Source: Microcella putealis
GTDB taxonomy: Bacteria; Actinomycetota; Actinomycetes; Actinomycetales; Microbacteriaceae
Length of the DNA stretch: 64,000 nucleotides
Reading direction: 5' to 3'
NCBI RefSeq assembly: GCF_004216575.1
Contig: NZ_SGWW01000001.1
Location: 930,001 to 994,000 of the forward strand
The notes below the pieces were generated by a model. That model did no database searches, was not told the DNA's origin, and worked only from the letters and a program-made list of their open reading frames with translations. This document shows positions 17,830 through 24,960 of the stretch, piece by piece (the stretch's first letter is position 1; each line of letters begins with the position of its first letter). The position numbers were made by a program, and so were the translations under genes.

Positions 17830-18330
17830 TCACGCCATCGCGCGTTCGATGGCCGCGATGCGGGTTTCGAGCGCCGTCACCGCCGCGTCCACATCGAGCT
17901 CATTCGTAATGACGTGAATCTCGAGCTCGTCCCCGTCGATGCGCGCGCTGAGCGTTCCGGGGGCGAGGTTGATGGCGAGGGCCAGGGTCACGCGCCCCGC
18001 CGCGGTCCCGAGGGTGGTGCGCCGGGTCACCCATGCGGGGTCCACGTCGGGGCGCGGCAGCCACAACGCCCGGCGCGCGACGTCACCGCCGCCCAGGATC
18101 GCGCTGCGGGCGATCCAGCCGACGAAACGCAGGCTCGCGGCCGTCGCCGCGACGCCCCGAGAGAGTCGCAGCGAGCCTCCCCGCGCGGGCATCCCGGTCA
18201 CGAGGTACGTAGCGGCAACCCCCACGGGCACGGCCGCGAGCGCGTAGACGATTGCCGAGGGGCGCAGTTCCGTCACAGCGAACCACGCCGCCGCGATGAC
18301 AATCGTGCGAAAGATCACCGAGACCACCAT
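17830..18330 (-). CDS. mrpE: Na+/H+ antiporter subunit E (MnhE/MrpE)
   Basis: Subunit E of the multi-subunit Mrp cation/proton antiporter, 166 aa. Two or three N-terminal membrane helices precede a soluble alpha/beta domain with the family segment RVTLALAINLAPGTLSARI, typical of MnhE. It is the last gene of the Mrp operon; its ATG overlaps the preceding stop as TGATG. The next gene, convergent MerR, ends 3 nt away. Confidence 0.92.
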   Translation of the reverse strand: MVVSVIFRTIVIAAAWFAVTELRPSAIVYALAAVPVGVAATYLVTGMPARGGSLRLSRGVAATAASLRFVGWIARSAILGGGDVARRALWLPRPDVDPAWVTRRTTLGTAAGRVTLALAINLAPGTLSARIDGDELEIHVITNELDVDAAVTALETRIAAIERAMA

Positions 18331-20114
18331 CAGCCGCCCCCTCCCGCCAGCACCACGAATAGGAGGGCGCCGGCCAGGGCTGCGACCGCAAGCGCACCCG
18401 ACACCACCCAGGTTCCCAGCCGCGCCTGAACGCCGCTGACCGTCGGCATCGGCGACGGCCCCCGCCGCACGCGCTCCACGAGCGCGTCGCGCGTCGCCCC
18501 CAGAACACCGGATGCCCGGATCACGCCCCGCATCGTGCCGCCGGCAGCCCGCTCAAGCAGCACCACGACGTCGCCCTCGGGCACGATGTCTCCGCGCGGA
18601 TGCAGCAGGCGAGCATCCCGGAATCGTGGCCGACGCGCGAGCGCGGCCGCGGCCAGCGCGAGGGCGATGCCGAGCAGGAACGGCCACGACTGGTCGACGA
18701 CGGGGCCGGGCGAGAACCAGCCGGGCACGGTGAGCGGGGGTGCGAACCCGGTCGCGAGCCACCACACGGGGGCGGCCGCGGCGAGCGCCAGCACCGCCCA
18801 GGCCGTGGTGCTGATCGGCTTACCAGCGGTGCGGCGGCGCGATCGGCGGCTCATGGCGATGGCGAATCGGGCGAGCAGCACGGTCGACCCAACGGCAAAC
18901 CACGGGAGGAGGTCGGCGAGCGCGACCACCGGAAGGCCGGGCAATGCGACGTCTCCGAGCGACTCTTTCGACACGTACTTGGCGATGAAGCCCGCCGTCA
19001 GCGGCGCTCCGGCAAGGCCCAGCGCGGCCACGGTCTGGGGCACGACGACAGCCCAGGTGGGGGCGCGGCTGAGATCCCACACCTGGATGCTGAAGAACAG
19101 CGCGCCCTTGATCAGCCCGTGGGCGACGCTGTAGACGACGGCGGCGGCGATGGCCGCGGGCGCGATCGCCGGCTCAAGCAGTGCCGCACCGATGAGCGCG
19201 GTAATGAAGCCCATCTGGCCGATGCTGCTGTACGCGAGAATCACCTTCGGGTTGTCATGCAGTACGCCCACGACGGCAGCGAGCAGCCCCCCGACGAGGG
19301 CGAGCGTGACGAGCAGACCGCCCCAGAGCGGTTCGGCGGCGCCCTCGCCGAGCGGCAAGAAGCGCAGCAGGCCGATGATTCCCGCCTTGAGCATCACACC
19401 CGACAGCACGGCGCTGGCCGGGCTCGGCGCGGCGGGGTGGGCAAGCGGCAACCACACGTGCAGTGGAATCGTGCCGGCCTTCACCCCGAAGCCGATGATG
19501 AGCAGCGCCACGATGACGTCGCGAGCGTCAGATGCGGCGACTGCCGCAGGCACGTCGAGAACGTCGGTGACGCCCTCGGACGCGATGAGCAGGAATGCGC
19601 CCAGCACGGCCAACTCTCCGAACACCGTCATCACGAGGTACACCGCACCGGCCCGGCGGGCCGACGTCGTGCGGTCGTGCACGACGATCGCGTAGCCGAG
19701 GAAGCTCATCGCGGCGAACACGAGGTAGAAGGTGACGAGGTTCGCCGCAACGAAGACCCCCACGTTCGCGGTGAAGCACAGCAGCAGGAAGCCGTTCAGC
19801 CCGGCGGGGCGCTCGGAGATCGACCGCGGCACGAACGCCAGCGCGATGCCGTACAGGATGACCGCGAGCAGCACGAGCGGGCGCCCCACCTCATCGAGGC
19901 GGATCGCGGTGCCGAACAGCATCCAGTCGACCGTTTTCAGCGCGCCGTCGTCGAGGCTCGCGACGATGCCCGTCGGCACGACCGCGAGCCACGCGTACTG
20001 CACGACGAGCTCGCGGGCGCGGGTGCGCGCCTCGCCCGCTCCGAGACTCAGCGCGGCGATTGTCGCCGCCACCAGAAGCGGGACGACGAAGGAGAGAGCC
20101 CACATCACGGCCAT
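18330..20114 (-). CDS. Mrp proton-conducting subunit, third NuoL/M/N-like paralogue
   Basis: Membrane protein of 594 aa from the NADH-quinone oxidoreductase L/M/N and MrpA/D superfamily, about 14 helices plus a long C-terminal extension. The helix-7 lysine (GVKAGTIPLHVWLP) and helix-8 lysine (AHGLIKGALFF) of the proton path are present. The helix-5 glutamate expected in the FxxxE position is absent: the segment reads FYLVFAAMSFLGY. It overlaps the preceding D-type gene by 10 nt. The missing glutamate suggests altered or lost proton conduction in this subunit. Confidence 0.88.
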   Translation of the reverse strand: MAVMWALSFVVPLLVAATIAALSLGAGEARTRARELVVQYAWLAVVPTGIVASLDDGALKTVDWMLFGTAIRLDEVGRPLVLLAVILYGIALAFVPRSISERPAGLNGFLLLCFTANVGVFVAANLVTFYLVFAAMSFLGYAIVVHDRTTSARRAGAVYLVMTVFGELAVLGAFLLIASEGVTDVLDVPAAVAASDARDVIVALLIIGFGVKAGTIPLHVWLPLAHPAAPSPASAVLSGVMLKAGIIGLLRFLPLGEGAAEPLWGGLLVTLALVGGLLAAVVGVLHDNPKVILAYSSIGQMGFITALIGAALLEPAIAPAAIAAAVVYSVAHGLIKGALFFSIQVWDLSRAPTWAVVVPQTVAALGLAGAPLTAGFIAKYVSKESLGDVALPGLPVVALADLLPWFAVGSTVLLARFAIAMSRRSRRRTAGKPISTTAWAVLALAAAAPVWWLATGFAPPLTVPGWFSPGPVVDQSWPFLLGIALALAAAALARRPRFRDARLLHPRGDIVPEGDVVVLLERAAGGTMRGVIRASGVLGATRDALVERVRRGPSPMPTVSGVQARLGTWVVSGALAVAALAGALLFVVLAGGGG

Positions 20115-21640
20115 GCTCCCTCCCCCACGATCTGCGCGAGAACCCAGGGCGAGTAGTCCCAGCCGGCGGCGACGCCAAACAGGATGACGAAGAGTGCGGT
20201 CGCGACCGCGGGCAGCAGGAGGCTCGCGGGCGCCTCCCAGCCCGACCGCCGGGCGGGTGCCGGGAACGTGCCCTCATCGCTGCCCTCCGACTCGGATCGC
20301 GGCGACGTCCAGATGGTCGCGATGATCGGCAGGAAGTAGGCGGCGTTCAACACCGTGCTTGTCAGCAGCACGGCGATCACCCATGGCTGGCCCGCGTCGA
20401 GCCCGCCCAGCCCGAGGGCCCACTTCGAGATGAAGCCGGCGAACGGCGGCAGCCCGATCATGCCGAGCGCGGCGATGGTGAAGGCGGCGCTCGTGACGGG
20501 CATCCGTCGGCCGACCCCGGCGAGTTGGCTGACCTTTGACAGCTTGAGCTCTTCGGCGAACAGGCCGGCGCAGAAGAACAGTGTGATCTTCATGAAGCCC
20601 TGGTTGACCATGTGCACGATCGCCCCGGCGGTGGCGATCGGCGACAGTAGCGCCGCGCCGAGCGCGATGTACGACACCTGCGACACCGTCGAATACGCGA
20701 GGCGCTTCTTCAGGTCATCCTGCGCGAGCGCGCGGACGGACCCGTAGACGATCGTGACGGAGGCGACGACGGCGAGCGCCTGCAGCATCCCGAGCTCGGC
20801 GAACAGGGCCAGGCCGAAAACGTCTTCGACGATGCGGATGATTCCGAACGCGCCGGCCTTCACCACGGCGACCGCGTGCAGCAGGGCACTCACCGGCGCG
20901 GGGGCAACCATGGCAATCGGCAGCCAGCCGTGCAGCGGGAACAGCGCGGCCTTCACGCCGACGCCGAGCAACAACACTGCGCCGATCACCGTCGCGGTGA
21001 GCGGGTCGCGGGCGGCGAATTCCGCCACCTCGGGGATGCCGCCGGCACGGAACTCGACCGGCCCGACCTCGAGAGTCAGCCAGGCGACGCCGAGCAGCAG
21101 GGCGACGCCGCCGCCGAGCGTGTACGCGAGGTAGATGCGGGCGCCGCGCAGGGCCGCCCGCGTTCCGCGGTGAGCCACCAGCGGGTAGGTGACGAGCGTC
21201 AACAGCTCGAAGAAGATCAGGAAGGTGAGCAGGTTGCCGGCCAACGCGATACCGACCGTGGCCGTGACGCACAGGCTGAAGAAGCCGAAGAACCGGCTGC
21301 GGTTGGGCGAGCCCTCCAGGTAGCCGACGGCGTAGATCGTCGTCGCCAACCACAGGCCCGCCGAGAGCGCGACGAAGAACAGCGAGAACGTGTCGGTGAC
21401 GAAGACGATGTCGAGCCCGGGAATCCACGTGAACTCGGCGCGTAGCTCCTCGCCCGCCACGACGCGCGGAATCAGCACGATCACGAGCACAACCTTCGCG
21501 ATCGCGCCGGCGAGGTTCAGGGTGGTGCGCAGTACCGTCTGCTTCTCGCGCAGCGCGAAGATCAGCAGCGCCGGCACGAGCGACGTCAGCAGAAGCACGA
21601 CCGGCAGCGCGCTCATCACGGTGACCGTGTCGTCGTTCAT
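20105..21640 (-). CDS. Mrp proton-conducting subunit D paralogue 2
   Basis: Antiporter subunit of 511 aa in the NuoM/MrpD superfamily. Conserved proton-path residues are in place: helix-5 glutamate (FLIFFELLTLVTYPL), helix-7 lysine (GVKAALFPLHGWLP) and helix-8 lysine (NQGFMKITLFF). The start overlaps the upstream D-type stop as ATGA. Which of the three paralogues plays the MrpA-N-terminal role cannot be decided from sequence reading alone. Confidence 0.9.
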   Translation of the reverse strand: MNDDTVTVMSALPVVLLLTSLVPALLIFALREKQTVLRTTLNLAGAIAKVVLVIVLIPRVVAGEELRAEFTWIPGLDIVFVTDTFSLFFVALSAGLWLATTIYAVGYLEGSPNRSRFFGFFSLCVTATVGIALAGNLLTFLIFFELLTLVTYPLVAHRGTRAALRGARIYLAYTLGGGVALLLGVAWLTLEVGPVEFRAGGIPEVAEFAARDPLTATVIGAVLLLGVGVKAALFPLHGWLPIAMVAPAPVSALLHAVAVVKAGAFGIIRIVEDVFGLALFAELGMLQALAVVASVTIVYGSVRALAQDDLKKRLAYSTVSQVSYIALGAALLSPIATAGAIVHMVNQGFMKITLFFCAGLFAEELKLSKVSQLAGVGRRMPVTSAAFTIAALGMIGLPPFAGFISKWALGLGGLDAGQPWVIAVLLTSTVLNAAYFLPIIATIWTSPRSESEGSDEGTFPAPARRSGWEAPASLLLPAVATALFVILFGVAAGWDYSPWVLAQIVGEGAWP

Positions 21641-23094
21641 GCGCCACCTCCCATCGGCGCGGCACTCAGCACCTCAATGAGCAGCCACGGAATGAGACCC
21701 AGCACCACCGACAGGGCGGCGAGTGCCAGCGGCACGATGGCCACGGTGCGCGCGGGCCGGGTGAGCTCGCGGGCGCCCGAGAAGTCGCCGGGCGGGTTGA
21801 AGGTGGCTCGCAGCATGCGCGCCGTGTAGGCGAAGGTCAGCAGCCCGCCGCCGAGCAGCAGAGCCAGCCACCACCAGGCGCCCGCGTCGAGCGAGGCCTG
21901 CACGAGCATCCATTTGCCGACGAAGCCGAGCGTGGGCGGAAGCCCCGCGAGGCTGACGCCGGCGAGCCCAATCGCGGCGACCGTCCACGGCATGCGGCTG
22001 ATCGTGCCCTCGAGCCCGTCGAGCCGACTCGTGCCGGCCGCGGTGGCGAGCGCTCCGGCGGCGAGGAACATGGCGACCTTCGCGACGCCGTGAGCCAGAG
22101 TGATCAGAATGCCGCCGATCCAGGCCACCTGCGGGTCGCTCGCGGTGAACACGAGCGGCACCAGCAGCACCATGTACCCGACTTGGGCGACCGTCGAGTA
22201 GGCGATGATCGACTTCAGGCGGTCGCGTCGCAGCGCGAGCACCCCGCCCCACAGCACGGCGGCGGCGCCCGCGACGCCCACGGCGGTCGCGAGCGGCGCG
22301 GCGAGGTCGGTGAGCGGGCCGAAGTACTCGACGATGCGCCACAGGATCACGATCGACGCCTTGATCACGAGCGCCGAGAGCAGGGCACTGACCGCCGCAG
22401 GGGCGGCGGGGTGGGCGACCGGCAGCCACGAGTGCAACGGGAACAGCGCCGTCTTCGCGGCCATGCCGACCACGGTGAGCGCGATGATCGCCCCGACGAT
22501 GACGGTGTCGTCGGCGCGCTCGGCGGCCCGCGCCAGGTCGACGGTGCCGGTGTGCCCGTACGTGAGGGCGACCGCGAGCAGGAAGAACAGCGAGCCGGTC
22601 ACGGCAACGAAGAGGTAGCGCAGGGCGGCTGCGGCCGATCGCGTGCCCCCCAGGGCGACAAGCGCGACGGATGCGATGGTCAACAGCTCCAACAGCACAA
22701 AGGCGGTGAACACATCGCGCGCGACAAAGACGCCATTGACGGCCGCCGCCGCCGCACCGACGAGCGGCCAGAACGCGTGCCCTCCCGCGAAGTGGTCGTC
22801 GGCGGCGGCAACGAGCGTCGCGGCCAGCACCGCGATCGCCGACAGGCCGATCATGACGACCGAGAGTCCGTCCGCGGCGAGAAGGATTCCGACGGGCGGC
22901 GCCCAGCCGGCCACCTCCAGCCGCACGGGGCCCGCGTCGAGCACGGCGATGCCCAGCAACACGGCGACCATCAGCGTGGCGACGGCCGCGATGACCGTCA
23001 GCGTCGCCGCCGCCCGCCGAGGCAGCACGGCCGACAGCGCGCCGACCGCGAGGGGCAGAAAGACGGGCACGAGCACGAGGGCTGCGGCCGACAT
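21637..23094 (-). CDS. mrpD: Mrp proton-conducting subunit D paralogue 1
   Basis: Antiporter subunit of 485 aa, NuoM/MrpD superfamily, starting at the ATG at 23094 that overlaps the mrpC stop (ATGA). Proton-path residues present: helix-5 glutamate (AFVLLELLTIASVAL), helix-7 lysine (AAKTALFPLHSWLP) and helix-8 lysine (HGVAKVAMFLAAG). The very long open frame upstream of the ATG is the antisense shadow of mrpC and mrpB and is not part of the protein. Confidence 0.92.
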   Translation of the reverse strand: MSAAALVLVPVFLPLAVGALSAVLPRRAAATLTVIAAVATLMVAVLLGIAVLDAGPVRLEVAGWAPPVGILLAADGLSVVMIGLSAIAVLAATLVAAADDHFAGGHAFWPLVGAAAAAVNGVFVARDVFTAFVLLELLTIASVALVALGGTRSAAAALRYLFVAVTGSLFFLLAVALTYGHTGTVDLARAAERADDTVIVGAIIALTVVGMAAKTALFPLHSWLPVAHPAAPAAVSALLSALVIKASIVILWRIVEYFGPLTDLAAPLATAVGVAGAAAVLWGGVLALRRDRLKSIIAYSTVAQVGYMVLLVPLVFTASDPQVAWIGGILITLAHGVAKVAMFLAAGALATAAGTSRLDGLEGTISRMPWTVAAIGLAGVSLAGLPPTLGFVGKWMLVQASLDAGAWWWLALLLGGGLLTFAYTARMLRATFNPPGDFSGARELTRPARTVAIVPLALAALSVVLGLIPWLLIEVLSAAPMGGGA

Positions 23095-23390
23095 CACTGC
23101 TCGACCTCCTCGAGGTCGTCGTCGAGCTGCTCGACCCGTCGCGCCAGCACGATGGCGATGCCTGTGACGGCCGCCATGACGACGATGCCCGTGAGCACGA
23201 GTGCTTGCGGCACGGGGTCGGGCTCGCCGTCGCCGCGATCGGCGAGCGCCAACAACAGCAGCATGACGCCTCCGGAGGCGACGTTGAGGGCGATCAGGCG
23301 GCGAATCAGGTCGCGTACCAGCAGGGTCGCGGCAACCCCCAGCACGAGGATGAACGCACCGGCATACATAAACAGCTGCAGGGTGGTCAC
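23094..23390 (-). CDS. mrpC: Na+/H+ antiporter subunit C (MnhC/MrpC, NuoK-like)
   Basis: NuoK-like subunit of 98 aa with three predicted helices: an N-terminal QLFMYAGAFILVLGVAA, a middle RRLIALNVASGGVMLLLLAL with the family GVMLL signature, and VLTGIVVMAAVTGIAIVLA, the conserved ALVLTGIVV segment. It starts at a GTG at 23390 that overlaps the preceding gene's stop (GTGA) and ends in an acidic EQLDDDLEEVEQ tail. Confidence 0.9.
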   Translation of the reverse strand: MTTLQLFMYAGAFILVLGVAATLLVRDLIRRLIALNVASGGVMLLLLALADRGDGEPDPVPQALVLTGIVVMAAVTGIAIVLARRVEQLDDDLEEVEQ

Positions 23391-24367
23391 GGGGCACCCC
23401 CCAGGGCTGGGGCGTCTGCCGCCCGGTCGGCGGCCGCCGCGTCGTCGCGCGAGCCGGCGGCGAGGAAGAGCATGGCGAGCGCGACCCCGATGCTGACGGT
23501 GAGCAGGGTCTCGATGGCGAGAATGGCCGCGAACGCCCAGCTGAGGTCGAGCGCGAGCCACGTTCCCGTCGCCGCGAGCCCGATGCCGCCGAGCAGGATG
23601 AACGCCAGCAGGCCCGCCACGACGAGCACGAGCGCGCGCCCTCCGGCCGCGCGGGCGGGGCGCACCCCGCACAGGTGGGCGATGATGAGCGCGGCACCGA
23701 GCACGGCACCGGCCTGGAAGGCACCCCCGGGCTCACTGGTTCCGGCCACGAGCAGCCAGGCGGCGAGCAGCACGAGAGCCGGCACGATGATGACGGCGAT
23801 GACGCGCCGAACCGGGCCCGGGTCGGTCACGGTGCGGATGCGGTCACGCGACAGCGCCGCGGCACCCACCGCGGCGAATACGACGACCGCGATCTCGAGC
23901 AGCGTGTCGAGGTTGCGGAAGTTCAACAGCACCGCGGTGATGGGGTGGCTCACGCCGCTGCGCTCGACGGCCTCCAGGGCGAGCGGCCCGAGGTCGGCGG
24001 GCTCCGCCGTGAGACGCGACAGCACGGTCGCCAGGGCGGCGAACGTCACCGCACCGAGCGCGGCGCCGACCGCCGTGATCGCCACCGCGCGACGACGGTC
24101 GCGATTCGGCTGCGCGGGCTGTCGCCGGTGGAGAGCATCGACCAGCAGCGCCCCCGCCACCCCACCGCCGAGCGCTGCCTCGGCAATCGCCACGTCGGGC
24201 GCGGCGACGCGTGCCCACAGCAGCGCGAGCAGCAGGCCGAAGACGAGGAAGGCGATGGTCGCGCCGACCCGGCGAGGAATCGCGATGGCGAGTATCGCGG
24301 TGACGGCGACGGCCGCCACGACGAGCATGTCGAGCACGTCGACGTCGGAGAAGGCGATGACCGTCAC
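23387..24367 (-). CDS. mrpB: Mrp subunit: fused MbhD (DUF4040) and MnhB domains
   Basis: Membrane protein of 326 aa. The first part (about 1-95) matches the MbhD/DUF4040 segment (FGLLLALLWARVAAPDVAIAEAA), which in classical MrpA forms part of the C-terminal end. The second part (about 150-310) is MnhB-like, with LLNFRNLDTLLEIAV and GGAFQAGAVLGAA. The NuoL-like N-terminus of MrpA is therefore not fused here and must be one of the separate D-type genes. It overlaps both neighbours by 4 nt. Confidence 0.88.
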   Translation of the reverse strand: MTVIAFSDVDVLDMLVVAAVAVTAILAIAIPRRVGATIAFLVFGLLLALLWARVAAPDVAIAEAALGGGVAGALLVDALHRRQPAQPNRDRRRAVAITAVGAALGAVTFAALATVLSRLTAEPADLGPLALEAVERSGVSHPITAVLLNFRNLDTLLEIAVVVFAAVGAAALSRDRIRTVTDPGPVRRVIAVIIVPALVLLAAWLLVAGTSEPGGAFQAGAVLGAALIIAHLCGVRPARAAGGRALVLVVAGLLAFILLGGIGLAATGTWLALDLSWAFAAILAIETLLTVSIGVALAMLFLAAGSRDDAAAADRAADAPALGGAP

Positions 24368-24687
24368 GGCTCCTCCTCCGTCTCCCCCTCAGCCCGCCGC
24401 CTGCTGCCCGCCACGAGGTGGGCGTTCGCGGCGGTGCCGATGAGGGCGAGAATCCAGATGAGGGCCAGCTTCGCCACCACGCCGACCGCTGCCCATCCCG
24501 GTTCGGTGATGAGAAGGTGCAGGGCGAGCGCGGTGGCGATGAGTCCGAGGCCGAGGACGTCGGCCTTCGACACGGCGTGCAAGCGGCTCGCGAGGTCGGG
24601 AAAGCGCAGCAGCCCCACCGTGCCCGCCACGACGAAGAAGACACCCCCCGCGAGCAGGGTGATGACGAGCACGTCGATGATGACCAT
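24364..24687 (-). CDS. mrpG: Na+/H+ antiporter subunit G (MnhG/MrpG)
   Basis: Subunit G, 107 aa from the ATG at 24687. Three hydrophobic segments with the family hallmark GTVGLLRFPDLASRLHAVSK between helices 1 and 2. The start overlaps the mrpF stop by one base (TGATG), and the acidic tail ends 4 nt into the next gene. Confidence 0.92.
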   Translation of the reverse strand: MVIIDVLVITLLAGGVFFVVAGTVGLLRFPDLASRLHAVSKADVLGLGLIATALALHLLITEPGWAAVGVVAKLALIWILALIGTAANAHLVAGSRRRAEGETEEEP

Positions 24688-24950
24688 CAGCGCACCGACC
24701 GCCGAGTGAACACGACCGCGACGATGGTGGCCAGGCCGACGACGACGATCGCGACGTCGCGCAGGGCCGGCAGGTCGGCGATCGCCGCGAGCACGATGAA
24801 GAGGGCGGCACCGCCCGCGCCCAAGAGCACGAAAGCGGTAAGCCGGTCTTCGATCGTCGGGCCCGCAACGGCGCGCCACAGCCCCGCCAAGATGCAGGCA
24901 AACAGGATGAAGGCCGCCACGATCAGGGCGACACTGACCGCGGCGCTCAC
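24687..24950 (-). CDS. mrpF: Na+/H+ antiporter subunit F (MnhF/MrpF)
   Basis: Subunit F, 87 aa, with three membrane helices and the family motif WRAVAGPTIEDRLTAF after the first helix. It starts at a GTG at 24950, only 10 nt after the stop of the P-type ATPase, so the antiporter genes and the pump are almost certainly co-transcribed. Confidence 0.92.
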   Translation of the reverse strand: MSAAVSVALIVAAFILFACILAGLWRAVAGPTIEDRLTAFVLLGAGGAALFIVLAAIADLPALRDVAIVVVGLATIVAVVFTRRSVR

Positions 24951-24960
24951 AGGGTGTCCG

